DNA of 54,870 bases, from NCBI GenBank assembly GCA_045646365.1, contig JAZRKP010000066.1, positions 1-54,870 of the forward strand, given 5' to 3'. The position numbers and the translations under genes were made by a program. How positions within the stretch are numbered: position 1 is the first letter of the stretch; every line of letters begins with the position of its first letter. Positions 1 through 8,562 of this stretch are shown one piece after another. The notes under the pieces were generated by a model. It did no database searches, was not told the origin of the DNA, and was given only the letters and a program-made list of their open reading frames with translations. The DNA comes from SIG454 sp045646365 (lineage in GTDB: Bacteria; Bacillota; Clostridia; Monoglobales; Monoglobaceae).

Positions 1-489
1 TTCATACGGTTAGTCTTTGGATTCTTAAGATCAATCTCGTTGTGAGCCACATTAAGGTCTCCGCAGAGAATGACTGGTTTTTTCTTGTCGAGGTTTATAA
101 GAAACTCCCTGAAATCTTTTTCCCATTCCATACGATATGAAAGCCTTTTGAGTTCATTTTGAGAATTTGGAGTGTAACAGGTAACAAAATAAAAGTTTTC
201 GTATTCACAAGTTATAACTCTGCCCTCGTGGTCGTGTTGGTCAATACCTATACCGTATGAGACAGAAAGAGGTTGAGCTTTTGAGAAAACAGCAGTTCCT
301 GAATAACCCTTTTTTTCAGCAGAATTCCAGAAAGAGGCGTAGTCAGGGGCGTTGACCTCCGCCTGGCCTTCCTGCATTTTTGTTTCCTGAAGAGCAAAAA
401 TGTCGGCACTGCTATTATTTAAAAAATCTTCAAAGCCCTTGCCAAGACACGCCCGAAGACCGTTTACATTCCAAGATATAAATTTCATA
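1..489 (-). CDS. exoA: Exodeoxyribonuclease III (C-terminus cut by window edge)
   Basis: Metal-dependent AP endonuclease / 3'-5' exonuclease of the EEP (exonuclease-endonuclease-phosphatase) fold, acting in base-excision repair in the cytoplasm. The visible 163 residues begin MKFISWNVNGLRA, the family's first metal-binding Asn motif, followed by LQETK (catalytic Glu) and later GDLNVAH, the Asp-x-Asn motif. The C-terminal third (the final DH motif) lies off the left edge. The start is set by an AAGGAT ribosome site just upstream and by a consensus promoter on this strand. It is divergent from the next gene. Confidence 0.93.
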
Positions 490-519
490 ATCATAATCCT
501 TTCTGAAAAGATGATTTAA

Positions 520-547
520 TTATAAACAATCATTTGTTTTTTGTCAA
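520..547 (-). promoter_or_regulatory. SigA-type promoter of exoA
   Basis: On the minus strand TTGACA (542-547) and TATAAT (520-525) are separated by 16 bp, ending about 30 bases before the exoA start. Seen in sequence; use in vivo is inferred. Confidence 0.75.
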
Positions 548-592
548 TATAAAAACAGTTGTGGATTCTCTGCAATTTCAGGTACAAAACAC

Positions 593-621
593 TTGCCAAA
601 GAGGAAAAAATTTGTTATAAT
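593..621 (+). promoter_or_regulatory. SigA-type promoter of the HprK-like gene and SulP transporter
   Basis: TTGCCA (593-598), 17-bp spacer, TATAAT (616-621) with an extended TGT before the -10. The predicted start near 628 leaves only about 14 bases of leader before the ATG at 642, so the AGGAAGGTG ribosome site (623-631) would be only partly transcribed. Confidence 0.65.
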
Positions 622-641
622 CAGGAAGGTGATGTTTTATT

Positions 642-1352
642 ATGTTTAATTTAAGATTGGCTGATTTAAATATTTTAATTGAAAATAAGTATCCATACAT
701 CGAAAAAATGTGTGGAAAGTACATGACAGATGAAAAGGAAAGTGACTTTTCCGTGTCCGTGACCGAGGAGGAAATTCTTCGTGAAAAAACGGAGGAGTGT
801 ACTGACTTAGGATACCTTGAAAGCCTTGCGGTTTATAGGAAAATAGCGGAGAAAATAATTGAATTTGACGGATTTTTGCTCCACGGTGTGGTTCTTGAAA
901 CAGGCGGAAAAGGGGTAGCTTTCTGTGCGAAAAGTGGAACAGGAAAATCGACGCACGCGGCTCTCTGGCTTAAATATCTGGGCGATAAATGCTCTGTTGT
1001 AAACGGGGACAAACCGCTTATCAGAATCAAGGATGGAAAAGCCGTAGCTTATGGAACACCCTGGTGCGGGAAAGAGGGTATAAATAATAATACAAGCGTT
1101 GTTTTAAAAGGTGTTTGTATTCTTCAGCGAGGTCTGGAAAATGAAATTGAAACTATAGAAAAAAGCAAAGTTTTACCCTATCTGACAACACAGATTTATG
1201 TACCGAAAAATGGAATGAAAATGGTAAAAACTCTTGATTTAATAGATGGATTTGTTAAAGGCACAGATTTTTATTTGCTCAAATGCAATATGGATATAAG
1301 TGCCGCAGAAGTTGCTTATAAAGGTGTAATGGGAATAAAAGAGGAGGAATAA
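642..1352 (+). CDS. HprK-like P-loop kinase-family protein
   Basis: A 236-residue cytoplasmic protein with a clear Walker A motif, CAKSGTGKSTH at residues 95-105, followed by a region (ALWLKYLGDKCSVVNGDKP, from residue 107) typical of the HPr kinase / PEP-carboxykinase-like fold, where an Asp follows in a beta strand. It lacks the N-terminal domain of true HPr kinase/phosphorylase and its conserved capping motif is not obvious, so HPr phosphorylation should not be assumed. The substrate is unknown. It ends 3 bases before the SulP transporter gene and is almost certainly co-transcribed with it, which suggests, without proving, a role linked to anion transport. Confidence 0.6.
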   Translation: MFNLRLADLNILIENKYPYIEKMCGKYMTDEKESDFSVSVTEEEILREKTEECTDLGYLESLAVYRKIAEKIIEFDGFLLHGVVLETGGKGVAFCAKSGTGKSTHAALWLKYLGDKCSVVNGDKPLIRIKDGKAVAYGTPWCGKEGINNNTSVVLKGVCILQRGLENEIETIEKSKVLPYLTTQIYVPKNGMKMVKTLDLIDGFVKGTDFYLLKCNMDISAAEVAYKGVMGIKEEE

Positions 1353-1355
1353 AAA

Positions 1356-2996
1356 ATGAAAATTTTTCAGCCTAAAATTTTAGAACTCAGAAAAGGTTAT
1401 GACGGTAAGAAACTTGTTTCGGATATTGTTGCGGGGATAATTGTTGCAATAATCGCTTTGCCGCTTTCAATCGCCCTTGCCATCGCTTCGGGAGTATCTC
1501 CTGAAAAGGGAATTTACACAGCTATTGTTGCAGGTCTTGTTATATCATTGCTTGGCGGAAGCCGTGTAAATATATCGGGACCAACGGCGGCTTTTGCGAC
1601 CATCGTTGCAGGAATTGTGGCAACTTACGGAACAAGCGGTCTTGTCGTTGCAACCATTATGGCAGGTATTATATTGATTTTAATGGGTGTTTTGAAATTC
1701 GGAACACTCATAAAATACATACCATATACAATAACAACGGGATTTACAGCAGGTATTGCAGTAACAATCGTTGTGGGGCAGATAAAGGACTTTTTAGGTC
1801 TTACATTCCCGGAAGGAACCCACGCAGTTGAAACAACTGAAAAAATCACTGCAGTTGCTGCATCAATTTCGAGCTTTAACCCATGGGCACTTTTCGTCGG
1901 TGGAATGGGACTTTTGATTCTTATTGTCTGGCCGAAAATCAGTAAGAAAATCCCAGGCTCACTTATAGCGGTTATCGTTTCTGTTGCGGTTGTAAAATTA
2001 TTTAGTGTTAATGTTAATACAATAGGCGATTTATATAATATTTCAAGCAGTCTTCCAGGGTTTGAAATTCCTCAAATCAGTTTTGGAATGATAAAAGAAC
2101 TACTTCCGAGCGCCTTCACTATTGCGATACTGGCAGGAATTGAATCTCTTTTATCCTGTGTTGTATCGGATAATATGATAAATGATAAACATAATTCCAA
2201 TACGGAGCTTATCGCTCAGGGTGCAGGAAATATTTGTTCGGCATTGTTCGGCGGTATCCCTGCAACAGGTGCTATTGCAAGAACTGCGGCAAATGTGAAA
2301 AATGGAGGAAGAACACCGGTTTCAGGGATTGTCCACGCATTGGTTCTTTTACTTGTTCTTGTGGTTTTGATGCCTTATGCAGAGTGGATTCCAATGCCAA
2401 TAATTGCGGCGATACTGTTTATGGTTGCTTATAATATGAGTGAATGGCGTCAGTTTGTTAAAATTTGTAAAACCGCCCCGAAGAGTGATATTGCGGTTTT
2501 AGTTATAACTTTTGTATTGACGGTTGTTTTTGATTTGGTAGTTGCCATTGAGTTTGGTCTTCTTGTTGCGGCTTGTCTGTTCGTTAAGAGAATGGTTGAT
2601 GTAACCCATGTCCGTCCGTGGACAAGAGCGGATGAAACTAATTCAAATGATGATGGCAGACTTAAAAAAATTCCTGATTACACAGCTGTTTTTGAGATTG
2701 ACGGACCAATGTTTTTTGCAAATACAGATAAGCTTGCATCAATCCCTGTTAAAGACGGTGTTAAGGTTATTATTTTGAGAATGAGAAGTATACCATCCCT
2801 TGATGTGTCAGCTCTTCGCGCTATTTCGTCTGTATACGAACATTGCAGAAAAAGAGGGATAACGGTTCTTTTCTCACATGTAAATGAACAGCCAATGTCT
2901 GTTATGAGAAAAGCAGGATTTATAGAAAAAGCAGGGGAAGAAAGCTTCTTGCCCAATATAGATGCCGCCCTTGAAAAAGCGGAAGAAATTATTTAA
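1356..2996 (+). CDS. SulP-family inorganic anion transporter with STAS domain
   Basis: A 546-residue inner-membrane carrier. The N-terminal ~430 residues are a run of about 11-14 hydrophobic segments, including the SulP signature near residues 55-75 (GLVISLLGGSRVNISGPTAA). The C-terminal ~100 residues form a cytoplasmic STAS domain (FEIDGPMFFANTDKL, then VIILRMRSIPSLDVSAL). The family moves sulfate, bicarbonate, chloride or dicarboxylates with protons or sodium; the substrate cannot be read from sequence. Full family length. An AGAGGAGG ribosome site lies inside the end of the preceding gene. Confidence 0.88.
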   Translation: MKIFQPKILELRKGYDGKKLVSDIVAGIIVAIIALPLSIALAIASGVSPEKGIYTAIVAGLVISLLGGSRVNISGPTAAFATIVAGIVATYGTSGLVVATIMAGIILILMGVLKFGTLIKYIPYTITTGFTAGIAVTIVVGQIKDFLGLTFPEGTHAVETTEKITAVAASISSFNPWALFVGGMGLLILIVWPKISKKIPGSLIAVIVSVAVVKLFSVNVNTIGDLYNISSSLPGFEIPQISFGMIKELLPSAFTIAILAGIESLLSCVVSDNMINDKHNSNTELIAQGAGNICSALFGGIPATGAIARTAANVKNGGRTPVSGIVHALVLLLVLVVLMPYAEWIPMPIIAAILFMVAYNMSEWRQFVKICKTAPKSDIAVLVITFVLTVVFDLVVAIEFGLLVAACLFVKRMVDVTHVRPWTRADETNSNDDGRLKKIPDYTAVFEIDGPMFFANTDKLASIPVKDGVKVIILRMRSIPSLDVSALRAISSVYEHCRKRGITVLFSHVNEQPMSVMRKAGFIEKAGEESFLPNIDAALEKAEEII

Positions 2997-3001
2997 AGCA
3001 G

Positions 3002-3030
3002 TTGACAAATAAGAGTTAAAGTGATAAAAT
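3002..3030 (+). promoter_or_regulatory. Promoter of tRNA-Gly
   Basis: TTGACA (3002-3007), 17-bp spacer, TAAAAT (3025-3030) with extended TGA. It starts immediately after the SulP stop codon and ends 10 bases before the tRNA. Confidence 0.8.
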
Positions 3031-3039
3031 AGCTCTTAT

Positions 3040-3113
3040 GCGGGTGTAGTTTAGTGGTAAAACATCAGCTTCCCAAGCTGAGGTTACGGGTTCGATTCCC
3101 GTTACCCGCTCCA
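3040..3113 (+). tRNA. tRNA-Gly (anticodon CCC)
   Basis: A 74-base cloverleaf with encoded CCA. The acceptor arm GCGGGTG pairs with TACCCGC (3103-3109), the D-arm is GTTTAGTGGTAAAAC, the anticodon stem TCAGC/GCTGA encloses loop TTCCCAA with anticodon CCC at 3072-3074, and the T-arm is GGGTTCGATTCCC. It decodes GGG. It is single, with its own promoter and terminator. Confidence 0.97.
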
Positions 3114-3145
3114 AAAGTCCGTCGAGTTATCGGCGGACTTTTTAA
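3114..3145 (+). terminator. Intrinsic terminator of tRNA-Gly
   Basis: AAAGTCCG (3114-3121) pairs with CGGACTTT (3134-3141) and is followed by a short T-run. It begins at the base after the tRNA CCA. Confidence 0.8.
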
Positions 3146-3181
3146 TCTTATAGGAAATTGCGTCTTTCCTATAAGATTAAA
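3141..3181. repeat. Perfect 17-bp inverted repeat
   Basis: Arms 3141-3157 and 3165-3181 are exactly complementary over 17 bases, with the 7-base loop TTGCGTC. The left arm overlaps the T-run of the tRNA terminator. The right arm has no T-run, so it does not look like a second terminator in the plus direction. Confidence 0.75.
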
Positions 3182-3194
3182 ATAATTTTAATTA

Positions 3195-3292
3195 TCCGTG
3201 CGAAATTTTCCGCCAAGGGCGGAAACGCACATGGACAACCGAAAGCGTTATTGCTACGACCGCTCGCAGAGCGGAGCGGCGTAGCCGCTTTC
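3195..3292. repeat. GC-rich composite palindrome (two nested hairpins)
   Basis: Hairpin A: GTGCG (3198-3202) with CGCAC (3226-3230), enclosing TTTCCGCC (3207-3214) with GGCGGAAA (3218-3225). Hairpin B: GAAAGCG (3241-3247) with CGCTTTC (3286-3292), enclosing GCTACG-A-CCGCTC (3253-3265) with GAGCGG-CGTAGC (3274-3285). No open reading frame of note. GC content is well above the neighbours, resembling a dispersed non-coding repeat of the REP/MITE kind; copy number cannot be judged from one window. A structured leader of azlC is the alternative. Confidence 0.6.
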
Positions 3293-3310
3293 TTGTGATA
3301 AGGTGATGAA

Positions 3311-4030
3311 ATGGAAGAAAATAAGTTTTTAAAAGGAATAATAGACGGAATACCAATATGTCTTGGCTATTTGTCTGTTGCATTTGCGTTTGGGATATTT
3401 TCAGTGGGGAACGGATTGTCTGCCCTTGAAGCAGTCCTTATTTCAATGACAAATGTAACCTCAGCAGGTCAGCTTGCGGCAGTACCGATAATTGTTTCGG
3501 GAGGAAGCCTTGTTGAGCTTGCCGTTGCCCAACTTATAATAAACATAAGGTATTCACTTATGTCAGTATCATTGTCTCAAAAGCTTGGGAAAAGCGTGAG
3601 ACTGATTGACAGATTTTTGATTGCATTTGTGAATACAGATGAGGTCTTTGCGGTTGCATCAGGACAGAAAAAGCAGGTAGGCAGAAAATATCTGTATGGG
3701 CTTATTCTGACTCCGTATCTAGGTTGGAGTCTTGGAACACTTCTGGGCGCTATTGCAGGGAATGTCTTGCCCCAAATAGTTATATCAAGCCTCGGTGTTG
3801 CGATTTATGCTATGTTTGTGGCGATTGTTGTGCCTAAAGTAAAGGAAGATAAAGCGACAGCGAAATGTGTCTTGTTTGCTATAATTCTTAGTTGCATATT
3901 CTACTATATGCCAATGCTTAATAAAATACCAAGCGGATTTGTAATTATAATCTGTGCCGTTGTGTCAAGCGCTATTTTTGCATATCTTGCGCCCGTGCCT
4001 GATTATGAGGAGGTGGCTTGCGATGAATAA
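3311..4030 (+). CDS. azlC: AzlC-family branched-chain amino acid exporter, large subunit
   Basis: A 239-residue membrane protein with about 7-8 hydrophobic segments, matching AzlC in length and in its N-terminal block (residues 9-40, with PICLGYLSVAFAFGI). With AzlD it exports branched-chain amino acids or their analogues (4-azaleucine in Bacillus). An AAGGTGATGAA ribosome site precedes the ATG. The last 8 bases overlap azlD, so the two are translationally coupled. It sits directly after the structured intergenic block; no clear promoter is seen between that block and the gene. Confidence 0.88.
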   Translation: MEENKFLKGIIDGIPICLGYLSVAFAFGIFSVGNGLSALEAVLISMTNVTSAGQLAAVPIIVSGGSLVELAVAQLIINIRYSLMSVSLSQKLGKSVRLIDRFLIAFVNTDEVFAVASGQKKQVGRKYLYGLILTPYLGWSLGTLLGAIAGNVLPQIVISSLGVAIYAMFVAIVVPKVKEDKATAKCVLFAIILSCIFYYMPMLNKIPSGFVIIICAVVSSAIFAYLAPVPDYEEVACDE

Positions 4031-4337
4031 CTTCTGGATATATCTTGTAGTTATGGCGGTTGTTACATATCTTACACGAATGGTCCCCCTCGTTCTCGTT
4101 AAGAAAAAAATAAGGAACAGATTTATCTGCTCTTTTCTGTATTATATTCCATATGCGGTTTTGAGTGTTATGACCATTCCTGCCATATTCTATGCCGTTG
4201 AGAATAAAGTGTCAGCGGCTGTCGGGTTTATAGTTGCACTGATTATTGCCTATTTTGAAAAAGGTCTTGTGGTTGTGGCATCTATTGCCTGTTTGGCGGT
4301 CTTGTTATCGGAAATAGTTTTTACTTTAATACAATAA
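4023..4337 (+). CDS. azlD: AzlD-family branched-chain amino acid exporter, small subunit
   Basis: A 104-residue protein with four predicted membrane segments and the typical AzlD start (VVTYLTRMVPLVLV, residues 14-27). The start at 4023 overlaps azlC and follows GAGGAGG at the usual distance; an in-frame upstream start at 3954 would lie deep inside azlC and is not used here. The partner AzlC is needed for export. The gene is followed by a bidirectional terminator. Confidence 0.85.
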   Translation: MNNFWIYLVVMAVVTYLTRMVPLVLVKKKIRNRFICSFLYYIPYAVLSVMTIPAIFYAVENKVSAAVGFIVALIIAYFEKGLVVVASIACLAVLLSEIVFTLIQ

Positions 4338-4366
4338 AAAGTGTGCATAACGCACACTTTTTTTAT
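4336..4366. terminator. Bidirectional terminator between azlD and ybeY
   Basis: AAAAAGTGTGC (4336-4346) pairs with GCACACTTTTT (4352-4362), with a T-run on both strands. It serves the two convergent genes. Confidence 0.85.
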
Positions 4367-4848
4367 CTTGGTAATTCACAAATTTTAAGGATTTCTTCCT
4401 GAAGTTCAAACATCTCAGTTTCTTCGTCTTTTTCCATATGGTCGTATCCTAAAAGATGAAGCAGGGAGTGGGCGGTTAAAAAGCCAACCTCTCGCTCAAA
4501 GGAATGACCGTATTCTTCGGCTTGTTCTTTTGCTCGCTCAAGAGAAATAACAATATCTCCCAGGAGAATCTCTCCGTTTTCGCCAAAATCACATTCGTCC
4601 ATATCAATCTCCCCGTCTTCGTCATATTCAAACATAGGGAAAGACAGAACATCGGTAGGGCGGTCGATACCACGATGAAGTTTGTTAAGCTGATGGATTT
4701 CCTCATTGTCAACAAGGAGAATGCTTATTTCAGAATTCGTATCAAACTCCATATATGAGAGTCCGTTCTTCAAAACTTTTTTAATAAGGTCACGAAGGTC
4801 TTTTGTGACCTGTAATTTTTTCTGCTGATTTCTGATACTTATTTTCAT
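4363..4848 (-). CDS. ybeY: Endoribonuclease YbeY (16S rRNA 3'-end maturation)
   Basis: A 161-residue zinc-dependent RNase of the UPF0054 family, involved in 16S rRNA 3'-end processing and ribosome quality control. The metal site is H127-x3-H131-x5-H137 in HSLLHLLGYDH; the DRPTDVLSFP block lies at residues 62-71. The start codon overlaps the end of phoH by 4 bases, so the pair is translationally coupled. Full length. Confidence 0.95.
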   Translation of the reverse strand: MKISIRNQQKKLQVTKDLRDLIKKVLKNGLSYMEFDTNSEISILLVDNEEIHQLNKLHRGIDRPTDVLSFPMFEYDEDGEIDMDECDFGENGEILLGDIVISLERAKEQAEEYGHSFEREVGFLTAHSLLHLLGYDHMEKDEETEMFELQEEILKICELPR

Positions 4849-5834
4849 ATATTTCTTGGCATCCGTCTTTTGCCGGAGCGTTCCCTTTCTGCATTCTTTT
4901 CTTCGTATGCCTTAACAATCCTCTGAACGAGCGGATGTCTGACAACATCGGCATCGGAAAGATGCATAAATTCAATTCCCTCAATTCCTTTAAGAACTCG
5001 TTCTGCATCATGAAGTCCTGATTTTTTGTCACGGGGCAGGTCAATCTGAGTCACATCACCCGTAACAACGATTTTTGAGGAAAATCCCATTCTGGTAAGA
5101 AACATTTTCATTTGTTCAGCCGTGGCGTTTTGTGCCTCATCAAGAATGATGAATGCGTTATCTAAAGTTCTGCCTCGCATATAAGCTAAAGGAGCAACCT
5201 CAATTAGTCCTCGCTCAACATTTTTGCTGAAAGATTCACCGCCCAGCATATCACCTAAGGCATCATAAAGCGGACGAAGATAAGGGTCAACCTTATCTTG
5301 CATATCCCCCGGTAAAAAGCCAAGCTTTTCTCCGGCTTCAACGGCGGGACGAGTTAGAATAATTTTGGAAACCTCTTTATTTTTAAATGCCTGAACCGCC
5401 ATAGCAACGGCAAGATAGGTCTTTCCTGTTCCTGCAGGACCAATACCGAAAACTATTGGGTTTTTAGCAATAGTATCAATATATTTTTTCTGCCCGAGAG
5501 TTTTTGCTTTAATGGGAACACCTCTTGCGGTTATAAGAACACAGCCCTCTGAAAGCTTGGAAAGTTCTTCTTCGTTACCGTCTTCAACCTGAGAGATAAC
5601 ATAACGAACTTCCTGCTCGGAAATAACTGTTCCGGTCGTAATCATCCCCATAAGATTCTGAATTGCACGGATAGCTTTATCAACATTATTAGGCTCCCCC
5701 GCAATTTTAATATCAGAGCCACGGTTAATAATGGCAACATCAAAGCTTTTTTCGATAATTCTGACATTTTCGTCAAAGCTTCCGAAAAGAGCAATCAGAT
5801 TTTCCATTTTGTCAACTTCTATATGTCTGTCCAT
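4845..5834 (-). CDS. phoH: PhoH-family ATPase with N-terminal KH-like domain
   Basis: A 329-residue cytoplasmic P-loop ATPase/putative helicase of the bacterial PhoH family. Residues ~10-65 form a KH-like RNA-binding region. Walker A is GPAGTGKT at 132-139 and Walker B is AFIILDEAQN. The start at 5834 follows GAGGTAAATAA. The family is almost always next to ybeY, as here, suggesting a joint role in RNA metabolism; the name comes from phosphate-starvation control in E. coli, which should not be assumed here. Downstream of yqfD with a 9-base gap. Confidence 0.93.
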   Translation of the reverse strand: MDRHIEVDKMENLIALFGSFDENVRIIEKSFDVAIINRGSDIKIAGEPNNVDKAIRAIQNLMGMITTGTVISEQEVRYVISQVEDGNEEELSKLSEGCVLITARGVPIKAKTLGQKKYIDTIAKNPIVFGIGPAGTGKTYLAVAMAVQAFKNKEVSKIILTRPAVEAGEKLGFLPGDMQDKVDPYLRPLYDALGDMLGGESFSKNVERGLIEVAPLAYMRGRTLDNAFIILDEAQNATAEQMKMFLTRMGFSSKIVVTGDVTQIDLPRDKKSGLHDAERVLKGIEGIEFMHLSDADVVRHPLVQRIVKAYEEKNAERERSGKRRMPRNI

Positions 5835-5843
5835 TTATTTACC

Positions 5844-7070
5844 TCATTTGTTATCATAATTATTTCTATTATATTCCAAATCCTCAGTTTTGTCAATCGG
5901 TGTTTTTACCGCAATATTTTCAGTACATTCACACTCTAATGTAACAGTTACAGTATTTCCGGTTTGTTTGTGGCTTACTTCAATTTTGTCAAAAACGGCG
6001 TCATCTGATAACTGACTGTTTACTTTATTAAGCAGATAAAACTTACCAAGAGTAACGGCTTGCGCAACAGTTCTTGTTTTATTTTGCTCAATCTGTCTGA
6101 AAAATTCAGTTTTTTCAATCCTGACCGGAGGAAAAATTTGTAACGGCAGGGAAAAGTCTTTGGCAGAACTATGTGTCTGATATAGTTGAAATGTTGGAGT
6201 TTCTTTTAAAAAGAGCGGAATAGAGAAATTGAGAAAGCTTACCCGCGTCTTAGAACTACTCTCCATAGTCAGCATTTTCGCCTTATATTTAAGAGGAATG
6301 TCGATTTTTTCTTTATACCAGGTGGTGGCATAAACTTCACCGTAAGAATGAGTGTAGCGCATACCGACGGAGTTGCTGTCAATGACACCGCTGACAAGTA
6401 AATCACCTTTTTTAACAGGAGTATTAACCAAAACCATTGTCTGTCCGTCACGGATTTTCATAAGCCTGATGATTCCGTCTTTTTCTGCAACAAGATTACA
6501 AGGCTCATCAGTTCCGGGAATATCTTTTCTCTCTGTACGCTCTTTTACCTCAAGATAAAGCCTTGACCCTTTTAATGAAACACCAATCCAGCCTAAATTA
6601 TCATTTGAGGTCATAAGCTGATTTTTCAGGATTTTTGTATCAATTTCTTTTAATGGGGTTCCAAGCTTAACTCCGTATGATTCAAGGGCGGAAATCAGGA
6701 CTTCATCGTTTATTTTATTGTTCCCGTCAAGTGTTATTCCCATAAGGTGAGTTGAGAAAAAATATATAATAATCGCAAAAAGAATAAATCCTATGCCAAT
6801 ACCTTTTCGTTTTCTGTGCCTTTGCAGTAAAAAAGGGATGCCATATCTCCTGGTTATTTTAACCCTTGTCCGTGTTCTTCTGGCAATACTCCTGAGTCTT
6901 TTAAACGAGGAAATATCCGTTTTGGCTGAGAGTTCATTTTGGCTGTTTCGGGAAAGGTCCAAAAGAAGAATATCGTCTGAAAGACAAAGGTTTAAAAACC
7001 TCTCAAGAAAATATCCGGTTGCCGTAATTTCTATGTAGCCTTTGAAAAACGAAATAAGTTTAACAGACAA
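5844..7070 (-). CDS. yqfD: Sporulation protein YqfD (SpoIV-stage family)
   Basis: A 408-residue membrane-anchored sporulation protein. N-terminal ~80 residues are cytoplasmic and basic (SFKRLRSIARRTRTRVKITRR), a single membrane helix follows near residues 90-112, and the rest is extracytoplasmic. The start is TTG at 7068-7070, chosen because GGGGAGG inside the end of yqfC lies at the right distance and there is no better ATG. In Bacillus and Clostridia yqfC-yqfD-phoH-ybeY is a conserved order and yqfCD are under SigE; a SigE promoter could not be confirmed here. Confidence 0.9.
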   Translation of the reverse strand: MSVKLISFFKGYIEITATGYFLERFLNLCLSDDILLLDLSRNSQNELSAKTDISSFKRLRSIARRTRTRVKITRRYGIPFLLQRHRKRKGIGIGFILFAIIIYFFSTHLMGITLDGNNKINDEVLISALESYGVKLGTPLKEIDTKILKNQLMTSNDNLGWIGVSLKGSRLYLEVKERTERKDIPGTDEPCNLVAEKDGIIRLMKIRDGQTMVLVNTPVKKGDLLVSGVIDSNSVGMRYTHSYGEVYATTWYKEKIDIPLKYKAKMLTMESSSKTRVSFLNFSIPLFLKETPTFQLYQTHSSAKDFSLPLQIFPPVRIEKTEFFRQIEQNKTRTVAQAVTLGKFYLLNKVNSQLSDDAVFDKIEVSHKQTGNTVTVTLECECTENIAVKTPIDKTEDLEYNRNNYDNK

Positions 7071-7075
7071 AAAAT

Positions 7076-7378
7076 CTACCTCCCCTCATTGCAAAATGAA
7101 ACACAACCGACAATACCTGTAATGTATAGAAAATCTTTTGTCATAGTTTTTATTTCGAGATTGTGTCCGCAAATTTCAATATGTGCAGGATTACTGATAA
7201 GCTTAATTTTCTGGGGCGTATATTCTATAATTCCACGATAGTTTTCAACGGTTATTTCCCGATTTCCGATTGCGGTTATTTTGGAAGTGTTGAGGAGAAT
7301 TTCCTTTGAAATATCAATACTGTCCGCTATTTTTTCACGAGTTGTTCTGTCCTGAGACAGTTTATCTCTTTTTCTCAT
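7076..7378 (-). CDS. yqfC: Sporulation protein YqfC
   Basis: A 100-residue soluble protein of the YqfC/YabP family, beta-rich (ITAIGNREITVENYRGIIEY, residues 34-53), first gene of the yqfC-yqfD-phoH-ybeY run. The exact role in sporulation is unknown. The family relation to YabP, encoded further right in this window, is visible in the shared pattern of short beta strands and the central glycine-rich turn. Confidence 0.88.
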   Translation of the reverse strand: MRKRDKLSQDRTTREKIADSIDISKEILLNTSKITAIGNREITVENYRGIIEYTPQKIKLISNPAHIEICGHNLEIKTMTKDFLYITGIVGCVSFCNEGR

Positions 7379-7468
7379 AATTGATGCTCCGTTTCGTTTT
7401 TTGTATATAAGATTTTATGCGTAATAACGAATTTTAATGAATATAATAGGAGTAACGGAGGGAGTAAT

Positions 7469-8512
7469 ATGTATAAATTTTTAAAATTCACTGTTTCAGC
7501 AGGGGTACTGTGGTTTGTTGCGATGCTTGTGATTTTCCCGAAAGAATGTATAGAATCGGGATTAAAGGGCGTATTCTTATGTCTTGACACTGTCATTCCG
7601 TCGTTGTTTCCTTTTTTTGTGTGTAGCGGAATAATAACAGGGTTGGGACTCTCGAAACCTCTCGAAAGGTTAATGTCACCATTTATGAAACCGCTTTTCG
7701 GAGTATCGGGTAAGGGTGCACTTGCATTCACTCTTGGTCTGCTGAGCGGATACCCTGTTGGGGCAGTTTGTGTAGCTGACTTATATGGGAGGGGAGAATG
7801 TTCTAAAAGTGAATGTGAAAAAATGCTTGCCTTTTGCAATAATTCAGGGCCTATGTTTATTTTAGGAGCGGTTGGTGCAACAATGCTCGATAGTCCAGCC
7901 CTTGGACGATGGCTTTATATAATACATATTTTGTCAGCAATACTGACAGGTATTATTTTAAGATTTGTTAAAACGGATAGTGTTATAGTAAACGAACTTC
8001 CATTGTCTGGACGAAAAGATTTTATTTCTGTGATAATGGAAGCATTTGCAAGTGCAACGGAAAGTATAATATCGGTTTGTGGATTTGTTATTTTCTTTTG
8101 TATCTTCGGCTCAGCATTAAGAAAACTCGGTGTAAGTTCAATTATCCACGGATTTCTGGAAATAAGCGGAGGCGCAGAAGAAATATCTAATCTGCCAATA
8201 CCGTTTTCAACAAGATTATCTTGCCTTTCCGCAATAATTGCATTTTCGGGACTATCCGTAATGCTTCAGGTTATTCGTATAGCACAAAAGGCAAATCTTT
8301 CACCAAAGCTCTATATCAGAGGGAAATGTATTCAAAGCGTTGTTGCTTGGGTTTTAACCACTCTTGCGGTAAAATTTGTTCCGCTTACAGCAAACACTTC
8401 GTTGATAAGAACAGAAAGGGTTATGGAATATGGTTGGGAAATGTCGATTGGTATTACTGCAATAGTTTTGATATTTATTGTATATCTTAATAAAAAGGCG
8501 GTTGACAATTAA
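7469..8512 (+). CDS. ylbJ: Sporulation integral membrane protein YlbJ
   Basis: A 347-residue polytopic membrane protein with nucleoside-recognition (Gate) domain motifs, including LSGYPVGAV (near residue 91) and FCNNSGPMF (near residue 125), characteristic of YlbJ. YlbJ is a SigE-controlled mother-cell protein needed for normal spores in Bacillus. Start ATG follows AACGGAGGG. Divergent from yqfC with a 90-base intergenic gap in which no convincing promoter was found on either strand. Confidence 0.9.
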   Translation: MYKFLKFTVSAGVLWFVAMLVIFPKECIESGLKGVFLCLDTVIPSLFPFFVCSGIITGLGLSKPLERLMSPFMKPLFGVSGKGALAFTLGLLSGYPVGAVCVADLYGRGECSKSECEKMLAFCNNSGPMFILGAVGATMLDSPALGRWLYIIHILSAILTGIILRFVKTDSVIVNELPLSGRKDFISVIMEAFASATESIISVCGFVIFFCIFGSALRKLGVSSIIHGFLEISGGAEEISNLPIPFSTRLSCLSAIIAFSGLSVMLQVIRIAQKANLSPKLYIRGKCIQSVVAWVLTTLAVKFVPLTANTSLIRTERVMEYGWEMSIGITAIVLIFIVYLNKKAVDN

Positions 8513-8530
8513 ATTTTAAACAAGTATAAT
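8502..8530 (+). promoter_or_regulatory. Promoter of era
   Basis: TTGACA (8502-8507), 17-bp spacer, TATAAT (8525-8530). The -35 overlaps the last codons of ylbJ. Confidence 0.8.
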
Positions 8531-8562
8531 AATTATAATACTAAAGTTAAAGAGGTATATAA

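Noticed and set aside
4476..5044. Overlapping minus and plus strand open frames in ybeY/phoH
   Set aside because: They are shadows of the two real genes, without ribosome sites or recognisable protein features.
7379..7468. SigE promoters for yqfC and ylbJ
   Set aside because: Some CATA-like -10 boxes are seen, but no -35 at the proper distance on either strand.
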